Positions 8,739 through 17,833 of a stretch of DNA of 64,000 bases are shown in pieces. This DNA comes from Nocardioides mangrovi. GTDB lineage: Bacteria; Actinomycetota; Actinomycetes; Propionibacteriales; Nocardioidaceae. The notes under the pieces were generated by a model. The model did not search any database and was not told the DNA's origin. It saw only the letters and a program-made list of their open reading frames with translations. The DNA is taken from assembly GCF_020073815.1 (NCBI RefSeq), contig NZ_JAIQZJ010000007.1:124001-188000 (forward strand), read 5' to 3'. Each line of letters opens with the position of its first letter. The stretch's first letter is position 1. A program made the position numbers and the translations under genes.

Positions 8739-9236
8739 TCAGTCCTCTCGCGTCGTGACGCGCAGCGGGCCGTGCTCGCGCGCGTGCTCCCGGAGCCGCT
8801 CGGTCCCGCGGGACAGCTGGCTCTTCACCGTTCCCTCCGAGCAACCCATCCGCTCGGCGATGCCGCGCACGTCCAGGTCCTCGACGTACCGCAGCGCCAG
8901 CGCGGTGCGCTGCCGCGGTGAGACGGTCCCGAGCGCCTCGACCAGCCAGCCGTCGAGCTCCCCGACGACCTCGACCGGTGCCGCCTCGGGCGGCGTCCCG
9001 AGGAGCGGCAGCTCCCGCCGCAGGCGGCGGATCCGGTCGATGTTCAGGCGCACCATCACGGTGCGGGCGTACGCCGCCGGCGCGTCGAACCGGGTTCGGC
9101 CCCACCGCTCCCCGAGCCGCGCGAGGGTCTCCTGGGTCAGGTCCCACGCGTCGTGCGGGTCGGCCGTCAGCGCGTGCGCCAGCCCCAGCAGCGACCGCGT
9201 GTGGGCCGCCGCGAAGTCCCTGAAGTCGTCGTCCAC
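8739..9236 (-). CDS. SigE-family ECF RNA polymerase sigma factor
   Basis: 165-residue ECF sigma factor. Region 2 is at ~5-75 (FAAAHTRSLLGLAHALT, DAWDLTQETLARL) and region 4 at ~105-155 (VSPRQRTALALRYVEDLDVRGIAERMGCSEGTVKSQLSR, the helix-turn-helix). A GGAGG site 8 nt before the GTG supports the start. It directs transcription of an unknown regulon, probably including its own operon with the downstream membrane partner. A similar pair lies at 12.2-13.3 kb on the other side of topA. Confidence 0.93.
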   Translation of the reverse strand: MDDDFRDFAAAHTRSLLGLAHALTADPHDAWDLTQETLARLGERWGRTRFDAPAAYARTVMVRLNIDRIRRLRRELPLLGTPPEAAPVEVVGELDGWLVEALGTVSPRQRTALALRYVEDLDVRGIAERMGCSEGTVKSQLSRGTERLREHAREHGPLRVTTRED

Positions 9237-9391
9237 GCTCTGCCTCCGAGTGCGTCGTCCTGCCTCTCACCTACTCTCTCTTGACGGGAGCGCCCACCGG
9301 TTCGTTGAGGGCCGACGGGAATGCGTTCTGCGCGGCACGCGCTACCGTGTTCGGCCGTACGCCCTAAATGCAGGAGAGAGACAGAGGTCCA

Positions 9392-12091
9392 GTGGCCCAC
9401 AAGTTGGTGATCGTCGAGTCCCCGGCGAAGGCCCGCACGATCGGCGGGTACCTCGGCCAGGGGTACGTCGTCGAGTCCTCCATCGGTCACATCCGCGACC
9501 TGCCGCAGTCCGCGGCGGACACCCCGGCCAAGATCAAGGACAAGCCGTGGGGCCGGCTCGCGGTCGACGTCGACAACGGCTTCGAGCCCTACTACGTCGT
9601 GCCGCGCGACAAGAAGTCGCACATCTCCAAGCTCAAGACCCTGCTGAAGGACGCCGACGAGCTCTACCTCGCCACCGATGAGGACCGCGAGGGAGAGGCC
9701 ATCGCGTGGCACCTCCTCGACGAGCTGAAGCCGAAGAACATCCCGGTCAAGCGGATGGTCTTCCACGAGATCACCAAGCCCGCGATCCTCGCGGCGGCGG
9801 AGAACCCGCGCGAGCTGGCGATGGACCTCGTCGAGGCCCAGGAGACCCGCCGGATCCTCGACCGCCTCTACGGCTACGAGGTCAGCCCGGTCCTCTGGAA
9901 GAAGGTCATGTCCGGCCTGTCCGCGGGTCGCGTGCAGTCGGTGGCGACCCGCCTGGTCGTCGACCGCGAGCGCGAGCGGATGGCCTTCCGGGTCGCGTCC
10001 TACTGGGACCTCGAGGCCACCTTCGACGCCGGCGCGTCCAAGGAGCCCCGGATGTTCCCGGGCAAGCTCCACTCGATCGACGGCGCCCGCGTCGCCGGCG
10101 GCTCCGACTTCGGCGCGGACGGCCTGCTCAAGTCCAAGAAGGACGAGCGCGTCCACCTCGACCGCGCCGCGGCCGAGGTCCTGGTCAGCGCGCTCGCCGA
10201 CACGACGTACGACGTCCGCTCGGTGGAGGCGAAGCCCTACCGGCGCTCGCCGTACGCCCCCTTCCGCACCACCACCCTCCAGCAGGAGGCGAGCCGCAAG
10301 CTCGGCATGAGCGCTTCGGTGACCATGTCGGTCGCCCAGCGTCTCTACGAGAACGGCTTCATCACCTACATGCGTACCGACTCCACGACGCTGTCCGGCG
10401 GCGCCGTCGAGGCTGCCCGGTCGCAGGTGCGCGAGCTGTACGGCGCGGAGTACCTCCCTGACGCGCCGCGCACCTACACGAGCAAGGTCAAGAACGCCCA
10501 GGAGGCGCACGAGGCGATCCGGCCCGCCGGCGACTCGTTCCGCACCCCCGCGCAGACCGGTCTCACGGGCGAGCAGTTCCGCCTCTACGAGCTGATCTGG
10601 ATGCGCACCGTCGCATCCCAGATGCGCGACGCCGTCGGCCAGTCGGTCTCGGTGCGCATCGGCGGCGCCGCCTCCGACGGCCGTGACGTGGTCTTCTCCG
10701 CGTCCGGTCGGGTCATCACCTTCCACGGCTTCCTCAAGGCGTACGTCGAGGGCACCGACGGCGGCAAGCGCAGCGACGACGACCAGGTCCCGCTGCCCGA
10801 CCTCCACGAGGGCGACGCCGTCTCGGCCGCCTCGCTGGCCGCCAACGGCCACGAGACCAAGCCGCCGGCGCGCTACACCGAGGCCACGCTGATCAAGGAG
10901 CTCGAGGACCGCGAGATCGGCCGGCCGTCGACGTACGCCTCGATCATCGGCACGATCCTCAACCGCGGCTACGTCTACAAGAAGGGCACCGCGCTGGTGC
11001 CCGCGTGGCTGGCGTTCTCGGTGACGCGGCTGCTGGAGGAGCACTTCCCGCGGCAGATCTCCTACGAGTTCACCGCCAGCATGGAGGACGTGCTCGACGA
11101 GATCGCCGCCGGGCGCAAGGACCGGCAGAGCGAGCTCGGCGAGTTCTACTACGGCTCCGGCGACGTGGAGGGGCTCAAGAAGCTCGTCGACGAGCTCGGT
11201 GACATCGACGCCCGCGAGCTCGCGACGTTCCCGATCGCGGGGCCCGACTCGGGCATCCACCTGCGGGTGGGCCGCTACGGCCCCTACCTGGAGGGTCCCG
11301 ACGACGAGGGCACCGCGTTCGCCGTACGCGCGAACGTGCCCGACGACCTGCCGCCCGACGAGCTGACGCTGGAGAAGGCCAAGGAGCTGCTGGCCAACCC
11401 GGCCGGCGAGGAGATCGAGCTCGGCATCCACCCCGAGAGCGGCCTGCACGTCGTGGCGAAGAACGGCCGCTTCGGCCCCTACGTCACCGAGGTCCTGCCG
11501 GAGGATGCGAAGAAGGGCGAGAAGCCGCGCACCGGCTCGCTCTTCAAGTCGATGTCGCTGGACACGATCACCCTCGACGACGCGCTCAAGCTGCTGTCGC
11601 TGCCGCGCGTCGTGGGCGCCGACCCCGAGTCGGGCGAGGAGATCACCGCGCAGAACGGCCGCTACGGCCCCTACCTCAAGAAGGGCACCGACTCCCGGTC
11701 GCTGACCTCCGAGGACCAGCTGCTCACCATCGGCCTCGACGAGGCGCTGCGGATCTACGCCCAGCCCAAGCAGCGCGGCCGGGCCGCTGCCGCAGCCCCC
11801 CTGAAGGAGCTGGGCAACGACCCGGTCTCGAAGCAGCCGATCGTGGTGAAGGCCGGCCGGTTCGGCGAGTACGTCACCGACGGTGAGTACAACGCCACGC
11901 TGCGCAAGGACGACTCGGTCGAGGCGATCACCCTCGAGCGGGCCGCCGAGCTGCTCGCCGAGCGGCGGGCGAAGGGTCCAGCCAAGAAGGCGGCCAAGAA
12001 GACGACCAAGAAGGCCGCTGCGAAGAAGACGACGGCCAAGAAGACGACGGCCAAGAAGACCACCAAGAAGGCCGCCGCCAAGAAGTCCTGA
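9392..12091 (+). CDS. topA: DNA topoisomerase I (type IA)
   Basis: Relaxes negative supercoils by single-strand passage. The start is set at GTG 9392 because AGAGG/GGAGAG sites lie just upstream and the protein then begins VAHKLVIVESPAKARTIGGYLG, the normal Toprim start. The in-frame ATG at 9368 has no ribosome site. The Toprim acidic motif is in YLATDEDREGEAIAWHL, and the catalytic Tyr326 is in GFITYMRTDST. The C-terminal part carries repeated TopA-C modules with GRFGPYV and GRYGPYLKKG motifs instead of zinc fingers, ending in a ~40-residue lysine/alanine/threonine tail. This is the usual actinobacterial form. About 899 residues. Confidence 0.97.
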   Translation: MAHKLVIVESPAKARTIGGYLGQGYVVESSIGHIRDLPQSAADTPAKIKDKPWGRLAVDVDNGFEPYYVVPRDKKSHISKLKTLLKDADELYLATDEDREGEAIAWHLLDELKPKNIPVKRMVFHEITKPAILAAAENPRELAMDLVEAQETRRILDRLYGYEVSPVLWKKVMSGLSAGRVQSVATRLVVDRERERMAFRVASYWDLEATFDAGASKEPRMFPGKLHSIDGARVAGGSDFGADGLLKSKKDERVHLDRAAAEVLVSALADTTYDVRSVEAKPYRRSPYAPFRTTTLQQEASRKLGMSASVTMSVAQRLYENGFITYMRTDSTTLSGGAVEAARSQVRELYGAEYLPDAPRTYTSKVKNAQEAHEAIRPAGDSFRTPAQTGLTGEQFRLYELIWMRTVASQMRDAVGQSVSVRIGGAASDGRDVVFSASGRVITFHGFLKAYVEGTDGGKRSDDDQVPLPDLHEGDAVSAASLAANGHETKPPARYTEATLIKELEDREIGRPSTYASIIGTILNRGYVYKKGTALVPAWLAFSVTRLLEEHFPRQISYEFTASMEDVLDEIAAGRKDRQSELGEFYYGSGDVEGLKKLVDELGDIDARELATFPIAGPDSGIHLRVGRYGPYLEGPDDEGTAFAVRANVPDDLPPDELTLEKAKELLANPAGEEIELGIHPESGLHVVAKNGRFGPYVTEVLPEDAKKGEKPRTGSLFKSMSLDTITLDDALKLLSLPRVVGADPESGEEITAQNGRYGPYLKKGTDSRSLTSEDQLLTIGLDEALRIYAQPKQRGRAAAAAPLKELGNDPVSKQPIVVKAGRFGEYVTDGEYNATLRKDDSVEAITLERAAELLAERRAKGPAKKAAKKTTKKAAAKKTTAKKTTAKKTTKKAAAKKS

Positions 12092-12105
12092 GCCGGAGTC
12101 CGGGG

Positions 12106-12133
12106 GAGTTTCATCGGCCGGCCGATGAAACTC
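12106..12133. terminator. Perfect 28-bp palindrome between convergent genes
   Basis: The two 14-nt halves (12106-12119 and 12120-12133, half-site GAGTTTCATCGGCC) are exact reverse complements with no loop bases. The palindrome lies between topA and the convergent gene ending at 12199. An outer pair GAGTCCGG (12096-12103) and CCGGACTC (12193-12200) surrounds it. A bidirectional terminator is the simplest reading; a REP-like element is possible. Confidence 0.65.
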
Positions 12134-12170
12134 ACGGCGGGACGACGAATCTCACGGCGGGACGACGAAA
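12131..12170. repeat. 20-bp tandem repeat next to the palindrome
   Basis: CTCACGGCGGGACGACGAA occurs twice in tandem (12131-12149 and 12151-12169) with a 20-bp period. The first copy overlaps the palindrome by three bases. Non-coding. Confidence 0.85.
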
Positions 12171-12198
12171 CTTCCGCCGGCCACCGCCAGAGCCGGAC

Positions 12199-12762
12199 TC
12201 AGCCGCCGACGGCCGGCACCGCCCGCTCCTCGCCGGTGAGGAAGAGCTGGGTCAGCTGGTCCTCGGTCCAGGACGGGGACTCGAGGGCGAAGAGGTTGCC
12301 GCCGTTGCGGGTCGGCGCCTTCACCCACAGGGCGTGGTTGCCGGTCGCCGGGTCGGTGCCGACGTAGGCCTCCACCTCGGCCGGCGCGCCCTTGACCGGA
12401 CTCGCGTCGTCGGGCACCGGGGCCGGGCTGAGGTCGGCGTAGAGGTCGTCGGCGACCTCGGTGCCGGCCGCGTGCCGGTAGGTGAAGGTGTAGCCGGCCA
12501 CGTGGATCTCCGAGGTCACCATCCTCGGCGCGTGGGCGGTCGCCGACGGGGACCCGCCGGCCTCGGGTGCGGCCGGGCTCGGGGCGTCGTCCGTCGAGCC
12601 GACGACCACGAGGGCCGCGGCGGTGGCGACGGCGGGCACCGCGAGCCAGCCGGTCGACGGGGTACGGCGTGCCGTGGGCACCTCGCCGGCGTACCGCAGG
12701 TCGGCGGAGGAGGAGCGGAAGGCGCTCCCCAGCTGGTGGGTCAGGTCGTCATCGGTCAGCAT
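12199..12762 (-). CDS. Membrane protein paired with a SigE-family sigma factor (putative anti-sigma)
   Basis: The start is placed at ATG 12762 because an AGAAGGAG site sits just upstream; the frame extends to 12813 without a good site. About 187 residues: a cytosolic N-terminus (MLTDDDLTHQLGSAFRSSSADLRY), one TM segment (WLAVPAVATAAALVVVG) and an extracytoplasmic domain with a Pro/Ala-rich linker. The first 14 nt overlap the 3' end of the sigma gene, indicating translational coupling. The anti-sigma function is inferred from gene pairing; no zinc anti-sigma motif is present. Confidence 0.65.
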   Translation of the reverse strand: MLTDDDLTHQLGSAFRSSSADLRYAGEVPTARRTPSTGWLAVPAVATAAALVVVGSTDDAPSPAAPEAGGSPSATAHAPRMVTSEIHVAGYTFTYRHAAGTEVADDLYADLSPAPVPDDASPVKGAPAEVEAYVGTDPATGNHALWVKAPTRNGGNLFALESPSWTEDQLTQLFLTGEERAVPAVGG

Positions 12763-13255
12763 CGGCGTTCTCCTTCTGGGTGGTGAGCGCGGACCGGAGC
12801 CGGTCCAGCGCACGGGATGTCTGTGACTTGACGGTGCCGGTCGTGCACCCGAGCGCCGCCGCGGTCTCGGCGACCGACAGGTCGTCGAAGAACCGCAGCA
12901 CCAGCACGGCCCGCTGGCCGGACGGCAGCGTCCGGACCACGCGCAGCAGCTCGTCGCGGTCCGCCAGGCCGTCGGACACCGGGATTGGGAGGTCCACCTC
13001 GAGGGCGGTCTCCACGGGACGGCGGGACAGCCCGCGCCACCGGTCCTTGGCCAGGTTGACCACGACCCGCCGCGCGTACGCGTCCGGGTCCCGCCGCGCC
13101 GCCCGCCACCGCCGCGCGGTGCGCAGCAGCGCGGTCTGGGCGAGGTCCTCGGCGTGGCCGCGGTCCCCGCACAGCAGGTACGCCGTCCGCACCAGCCGGT
13201 CCGAGGACGCTCGCACGAACTCCTCGAACTCGCGCTGGTAGCCCCGGGCGATCAT
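12749..13255 (-). CDS. SigE-family ECF RNA polymerase sigma factor
   Basis: 168-residue ECF sigma factor. Region 2 includes YLLCGDRGHAEDLAQTALLR. Region 4 includes LPSGQRAVLVLRFFDDLSVAETAAALGCTTGTVKSQTSRAL, the helix-turn-helix. It is close in architecture to the factor at 8739 but has its own partner gene. Together they flank topA with both pairs on the minus strand. Confidence 0.93.
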   Translation of the reverse strand: MIARGYQREFEEFVRASSDRLVRTAYLLCGDRGHAEDLAQTALLRTARRWRAARRDPDAYARRVVVNLAKDRWRGLSRRPVETALEVDLPIPVSDGLADRDELLRVVRTLPSGQRAVLVLRFFDDLSVAETAAALGCTTGTVKSQTSRALDRLRSALTTQKENADADR

Positions 13256-13353
13256 GTCCAGCTCCGTCTCGTCACACCCGTCAGAACGCCGGCGGGCACG
13301 CCCAGGTTGTCAGGCGTGGGGGAGCCGCGGTGGAAACCGTCGGAGCCGCCCCG

Positions 13354-13359
13354 TAGGTT
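13354..13359 (+). promoter_or_regulatory. -10 element of the tmk operon promoter (leaderless)
   Basis: TAGGTT is followed by exactly 6 nt and then the GTG of tmk at 13366. No SD sequence lies between. Confidence 0.5.
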
Positions 13360-13365
13360 CTCCGC

Positions 13366-14019
13366 GTGAGCAGTGCGCCGGGGAGGTACGCCGAGAGCGG
13401 CGTCTTCGTGTGCTTCGAGGGCGGTGAGGGGTCGGGCAAGTCGACCCAGTCCCGCCGGCTCGCGGAGTGGCTGACCGGGGAGGGGTACGTCGCGCTGCTG
13501 ACCTTCGAGCCCGGCGACACCGGCGTCGGCAAGGAGCTGCGCCGGATCGTGCTGAGCCCGGAGACCGGCGAGCTGTCCGACCGCACCGAGGCGCTGCTCT
13601 ACGCCGCCGACAAGGCCGAGCACGTCGACACCGTCGTCCAGCCCGCGCTCGACCGGGGCGAGGTCGTGATCACCGACCGCTACGTCGACTCGATGCTCGC
13701 CTACCAGGGCGCCGGCCGGGCCCTCGACGTCGGCGAGGTCGAGGAGGTCGCCCGGTGGGCGACCGGCGACCTGCGGCCGCACCTCACCGTGGTGCTCGAC
13801 CTCGAGCCGTCCGACGGTCTGGGCCGCTTCGACGAGCGCGACCGGATCGAGGGGGAGTCGCTGGACTTCCACCAGCGGGTGCGTGCGGGCTTCCTGCGGA
13901 TGGCCGACGCCGACCCCGACCACTATCTCGTGCTCGACGCCCGCGACGACGTCGACTCCATCGAGGCCGCGATCCGAGCCGCCGTCGCCCCGCTGCTCGC
14001 CCAGGCGGTGCACGGATGA
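13366..14019 (+). CDS. tmk: Thymidylate kinase
   Basis: dTMP kinase (dTMP + ATP to dTDP + ADP), 217 residues, slightly longer than usual at the N-terminus. The P-loop FEGGEGSGKST is at residues 17-27, the substrate-binding DRY motif is in ITDRYVDSMLAYQGAGR, and the lid region is near DERDRIEGE. It is the first gene of an overlapping operon with holB and an exported peptidase; its stop overlaps the holB start (ATGA). Confidence 0.95.
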   Translation: MSSAPGRYAESGVFVCFEGGEGSGKSTQSRRLAEWLTGEGYVALLTFEPGDTGVGKELRRIVLSPETGELSDRTEALLYAADKAEHVDTVVQPALDRGEVVITDRYVDSMLAYQGAGRALDVGEVEEVARWATGDLRPHLTVVLDLEPSDGLGRFDERDRIEGESLDFHQRVRAGFLRMADADPDHYLVLDARDDVDSIEAAIRAAVAPLLAQAVHG

Positions 14020-15170
14020 GCGTCTGGGACGACCTGGTCGGCCAGCACCGCGCGATCGAGGCGCTGCAGGCCGCCGCCGACGGCCACGGCATGAGCCACG
14101 CGTTCCTCTTCACCGGGCCGCCCGGCTCGGGCCGCTCCAACGCCGCGATCGCCTTCGCGGCCGCGCTCCAGTGCGAGGAGCAGCCCCGCGGGTGCGGCAC
14201 CTGCAAGGCCTGCCACACCGTGCTCGCCCGCAGCCACGCCGACCTCACCGTCGTCAGCACCCAGGGCCTCTCCATCGGCGTCAACCAGGTGCGCGACCTG
14301 GTCCGCCGCTCGGCCCTCGCGCCGGTGGGCCACGGCTGGCAGATCGTCATCGTGGAGGACGCCGACCGGGTCACCGAGCAGGGCATCAACGCGCTGCTCA
14401 AGGCGATCGAGGAGCCCGCCGCCCGCACCGTGTGGATGCTCTGCACGCCGACGGTCGAGGACGTCCTGCCCACCATCCGCTCCCGCTGCCGGCTGGTCAC
14501 CCTGACCACTCCCACGGCCGACGACGTCGCCGCCTTCCTCCGCCGCGCCGACGGGGTGAGCGAGGCGCTCGCGTCGTACGCCGCCCGCGCGAGCCAGGGC
14601 CACATCGGCCGGGCGCGGGCGCTCGCGCGCGACGAGGACACCCGCAACCGACGCCGCGAGGTGGTCGCGATCCCGGCGCAGCTGACCTCGCTCGGGGCCT
14701 GCATGGGCAAGGCGTCGACCCTCAACGAGGTCACCAAGGCGGAGGCCGACGCGCTGACCACCGAGCTCGACGCGCGCGAGAAGGCCGACCTCGACGCGGC
14801 GTTCGGCGTGGTCGAGCGCGGTCGTCGGCCGCGCGAGTACGCTCCCGCGCTCCGCGACCTCGAGAAGGAGCAGAAGTCGCGGGCCAAGCGCCGCCACCTC
14901 GACGTGGTCGACCGCGGGCTGATGGACCTCGTGTCGGTCTACCGCGACGCGATCGCGCTCTCGACCGGCGCGCCCGGGATGCTCGTCAACGAGGAGATCC
15001 GCACCGACGTCGAGCGGCTCGCCACCACCTCGACGCCGGAGGTGCAGCTGCGCCGGATCTCGGCGATCTTCGAGGCCCGCGAGCAGATGCTGGAGTTCAA
15101 CGTCCAGCCCGCGCTCGCCCTCGAGTCGATGATGCTCGCACTGGTCGCCCCGGAGGTCCGGGGCCGGTGA
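14016..15170 (+). CDS. holB: DNA polymerase III delta' subunit
   Basis: Clamp-loader subunit of 384 residues. The AAA+ fold starts VWDDLVGQHRAIEALQAA. The P-loop is GPPGSGRSN, with Arg in place of the usual Lys, so ATP is probably not hydrolysed; this is typical of delta'. Four cysteines (C53, C60, C63, C66) form the zinc module. EDADRVTEQGINALLKAIEEP and the TIRSRC sensor region follow. The start at ATG 14016 overlaps the tmk stop and matches the family N-terminus. The tmk-holB order is conserved in actinobacteria. Confidence 0.95.
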   Translation: MSVWDDLVGQHRAIEALQAAADGHGMSHAFLFTGPPGSGRSNAAIAFAAALQCEEQPRGCGTCKACHTVLARSHADLTVVSTQGLSIGVNQVRDLVRRSALAPVGHGWQIVIVEDADRVTEQGINALLKAIEEPAARTVWMLCTPTVEDVLPTIRSRCRLVTLTTPTADDVAAFLRRADGVSEALASYAARASQGHIGRARALARDEDTRNRRREVVAIPAQLTSLGACMGKASTLNEVTKAEADALTTELDAREKADLDAAFGVVERGRRPREYAPALRDLEKEQKSRAKRRHLDVVDRGLMDLVSVYRDAIALSTGAPGMLVNEEIRTDVERLATTSTPEVQLRRISAIFEAREQMLEFNVQPALALESMMLALVAPEVRGR

Positions 15171-16699
15171 CGCGCGCGGTCGCCTTCCTGCTGGTGCTGG
15201 CCCTCGTCGTCGGCGGTGCCAGCGTGGCGGCGATCGCGATCGTCGGGCACGGCGACGACGGCTCGAGCGCCAGCGCCCCGAGCCCCGAGCCCGGCTCGTC
15301 CGAGGCGCCGTCGGCCGATCTCGCGCCGTTCTACGGCCAGCAGCTGTCGTGGGAGTCCTGCCGCGACGGCGACCAGTGCGCGACGCTGACCGTCCCGCTC
15401 GACTACCGGCACCCCGACGGCGAGACGATCGACCTCGCCGTGCTCAAGGTGCCGGCCTCGGGCGACCGGATCGGCTCGCTCGTGGTCAACCCGGGCGGGC
15501 CCGGGGCGCCCGGCACCGACTACGCCGCGAGCGCCGATGCGGTCTTCCGCGAGCCGCTCCGCCGGGCCTACGACATCGTCGGCTTCGACCCGCGCGGGAC
15601 CGGTGGCAGCGACCCCGTCGACTGCCTGAGCGACGACGACCTCGACGCCTACGTCGCCGAGGACCCCGACCCCGACACCCCTGCCGAGGTCGACGACTAC
15701 CTCGGCTGGGCCGACGCGATCGGCGCCGGCTGCGTGGACCTCTCCGGCGACCTGGCCGCGCACGTCTCGACCGTCGAGGCCGCCCGCGACATGGACGTCC
15801 TCCGCTCGGCCCTCGGCGAGTCGGCCCTCGACTACTTCGGCGCCTCCTACGGCACCAAGCTCGGCGCGACGTACGCCGACCTCTTCCCCGACCGCGTCGG
15901 CCGCTTCGTGCTCGACGGCGCGCTCGACCCCGAGATCTCCGCGCGCGAGCTCAGCCTCGGTCAGGCGAAGGGCTTCGAGACCGAGCTGCGGGAGTACGTC
16001 GGCGACTGCGTCGAGCAGGGCGGCTGCTTCCTCGGCGACAGCGTCGATGCCGGCATCGGCCGGATCCAGGACTTCCTCGCCGACGTGGAGGACCAGCCGC
16101 TCGACACCGACAGCGGTCGGCAGCTCGCGATCGGCAACGCCGTCTACGGCATCGTGCTGCCGCTCTACAGCCGCGACTCGTGGACCTACCTCACCCAGGC
16201 CCTGAAGCAGGCCTTCGACGGCGACGGCACCACCCTGCTGGCCTTCTCCGACATCTACGCCGGGCGCGGCGACTCGGGCTACACCGACAACTCGCTCGAG
16301 GCCAACTACGCGATCAACTGCCTCGACGACCCCACGTCCTACACCCCCGACGAGATCGAGGCCGAGCTCCCGGCCTTCGAGCAGGCCGCCCCGACCTTCG
16401 GCCCGGTCCTCGCCTGGAGCCTGGCCTCCTGCAGCGGGGTCCAGGTGACGGCGACCGAGAAGGCGCCGAAGGTCGAGGCGAAGGGCGCCGCCCCGATCGT
16501 CGTCATCGGCACGACCCGCGACCCGGCCACGCCGTACGACTGGGCGGTCTCGCTGGCGAAGGAGCTGGACTCCGGCGTCCTGGTCAGTCGCGACGGCGAC
16601 GGCCACACCGGCTACAACTCCGGCAACTCCTGCGTCGACGACGCCGTCGAGTCCTACCTCGTCGACGGCACCGTCCCCCAGGACGGCCTCAGCTGCTGA
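15167..16699 (+). CDS. Exported alpha/beta-hydrolase, tripeptidyl aminopeptidase (TAP/SlpD-like) family
   Basis: About 510 residues from GTG 15167, which overlaps the holB stop (GTGA). An N-terminal hydrophobic segment (VAFLLVLALVVGGASVAAIAIV) acts as a signal or anchor, followed by a Ser/Pro/Glu-rich linker. The oxyanion region NPGGPGAPG and the nucleophile elbow GASYG (Ser227) are present; Asp452 (TRDPATP) and His480 (GDGHTGYN) complete the triad. C-terminal Cys residues and the SYLVDGTVP motif match the TAP-like C-terminal domain. It probably cleaves peptides outside the membrane. It ends at a strong hairpin. Confidence 0.9.
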   Translation: MTRAVAFLLVLALVVGGASVAAIAIVGHGDDGSSASAPSPEPGSSEAPSADLAPFYGQQLSWESCRDGDQCATLTVPLDYRHPDGETIDLAVLKVPASGDRIGSLVVNPGGPGAPGTDYAASADAVFREPLRRAYDIVGFDPRGTGGSDPVDCLSDDDLDAYVAEDPDPDTPAEVDDYLGWADAIGAGCVDLSGDLAAHVSTVEAARDMDVLRSALGESALDYFGASYGTKLGATYADLFPDRVGRFVLDGALDPEISARELSLGQAKGFETELREYVGDCVEQGGCFLGDSVDAGIGRIQDFLADVEDQPLDTDSGRQLAIGNAVYGIVLPLYSRDSWTYLTQALKQAFDGDGTTLLAFSDIYAGRGDSGYTDNSLEANYAINCLDDPTSYTPDEIEAELPAFEQAAPTFGPVLAWSLASCSGVQVTATEKAPKVEAKGAAPIVVIGTTRDPATPYDWAVSLAKELDSGVLVSRDGDGHTGYNSGNSCVDDAVESYLVDGTVPQDGLSC

Positions 16700-16715
16700 A
16701 CCCGCTCCGGACATG

Positions 16716-16755
16716 CTTCGGGCCCCGGGGAGGGTGCGTTCCCCGGGGCCCGAAG
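16716..16755. terminator. Bidirectional terminator hairpin
   Basis: A perfect 16-bp GC-rich stem (16716-16731 with 16740-16755) and an 8-nt loop lie between the convergent stops of the peptidase gene and the dioxygenase gene. Confidence 0.85.
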
Positions 16756-16765
16756 TGTGAGTGGA

Positions 16766-17707
16766 CTAGCTGATCAGCTCGTCCAGGCTGGAGAAGGCGC
16801 CGGCGTCGCCCTCGATGACGCGGCTGTGCCGACCGTCGATGCTGACGGGCACGTCGCCCGCGACGGTGATGCGGCGGACCTCGCGGTACTGCGTGTCGAA
16901 GTCCGCGACGGCGTAGTGCTGGGTGGCGCGGTTGTCCCAGACCGCGACGTCGCCCTCGGTCCAGGTCCACCGGATGGTGTTCTCGAGCTTGGTGACCCGG
17001 TTCTGCAGGAGCTGGAAGAGCGCGTGCGACTCGGCGGTGTTGAGGCCGACGAAGTTCTTCACGAAGTGGCCGAGCACGAGCGAGCGCTCGCCGGTCTCGG
17101 GGTGCACGCGCACCACCGGGTGCTCGGTCTTGAAGGCGATCCGGGTGAACTCCTGGCGGCGGAAGACGTTGTCCTTGTCGTAGTTGACCGCGTCGCCCTC
17201 CTCCGCGCTCGCGGCGTAGTCGTAGTCGTTGGTGTGCACGGCCCACAGGCCGTCGACGAGCGCCTTGAGGGGCTCGGGCAGCGACTCGTACGCCGTCACC
17301 GTGTTGGCCCAGTTGGTGGTGCCGCCGTACGCCGGGATCGCGACGCCGCGCAGCACGCTGATCGCCGGGACGCGGTCGACGAAGGTCACGTCGGTGTGCC
17401 AGCTGTTGGCGGCCATGCCCTTGTTGGCGGCCAGCGACAGCACCCGTGCGCTGCCGGTGTTGACGGTCGGGTGCGCCGTGGTGAGGGTGCCGAGCTGCTC
17501 GGCGAAGGCGATCTGGCCGTCGTCGTCGAGGTGGTTCTGGCCGCGGAAGAAGATCACCTTGTGCTGGAGGAGCGCGGCGCGGATCGCGGCCACGGTCTCC
17601 TCGCCGAGGTCGGGGCCGAGGCGCACGCCGTCGATGCGCGCACCGATGCGTCCGCCGAGCTGCGTGACGGTGGGCTGGCTGGTCTCGCGGTCGAGGCTGA
17701 TGGTCAT
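16766..17707 (-). CDS. Fe(II)/2-oxoglutarate-dependent sulfate-ester dioxygenase (type II alkylsulfatase, TauD family)
   Basis: 313-residue dioxygenase that should oxidatively cleave alkyl sulfate esters to aldehyde plus sulfate. Iron ligands are H104-x-D106 (SWHTDVTF) and H264 (NRATQHYAV). 2-Oxoglutarate-binding arginines follow at R275 and R279. The whole chain resembles mycobacterial Rv3406 and Pseudomonas AtsK, with shared blocks such as [27 protein letters not shown] and NTIRW.W. The start at ATG 17707 is chosen for its AAAGGA site and because the family begins here; the frame runs upstream to 17860 without support. It is divergent from a ROK regulator and importer operon, consistent with sulfur scavenging. 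Confidence 0.88.
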   Translation of the reverse strand: MTISLDRETSQPTVTQLGGRIGARIDGVRLGPDLGEETVAAIRAALLQHKVIFFRGQNHLDDDGQIAFAEQLGTLTTAHPTVNTGSARVLSLAANKGMAANSWHTDVTFVDRVPAISVLRGVAIPAYGGTTNWANTVTAYESLPEPLKALVDGLWAVHTNDYDYAASAEEGDAVNYDKDNVFRRQEFTRIAFKTEHPVVRVHPETGERSLVLGHFVKNFVGLNTAESHALFQLLQNRVTKLENTIRWTWTEGDVAVWDNRATQHYAVADFDTQYREVRRITVAGDVPVSIDGRHSRVIEGDAGAFSSLDELIS

Positions 17708-17726
17708 GGGGGTCCTTTCTCCGGAT

Positions 17727-17743
17727 CCGACGAAAGGCGTCGG
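17727..17743 (-). promoter_or_regulatory. Hairpin in the dioxygenase leader with an anti-SD loop
   Basis: On the minus strand CCGACG-CCUUU-CGUCGG forms a 6-bp stem. Its CCUUU loop is complementary to the AAAGG of the ribosome site (17713-17718) just downstream. Loop-SD pairing could limit translation. This is inference from sequence. Confidence 0.35.
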
Positions 17744-17773
17744 GCTCCGCCACTGTCCGGGCCGCACCGGGCC

Positions 17774-17833
17774 GGGCCAAGGTTTTCTCTCACGCTGATG
17801 CAAACCCCGTGTCGGGGTTTGAGACCTTGGCCC
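17774..17833. promoter_or_regulatory. Divergent control region with mirrored ACCTTGGCCC blocks
   Basis: A perfect 10-bp inverted repeat (17774-17783 and 17824-17833) places a TTGGCC -35-like sequence on each strand facing its own gene. A second hairpin with 8-bp arms (17801-17808 and 17814-17821) lies inside. It is a likely shared operator for the dioxygenase and ROK genes, but the bound protein is unknown. Confidence 0.5.
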
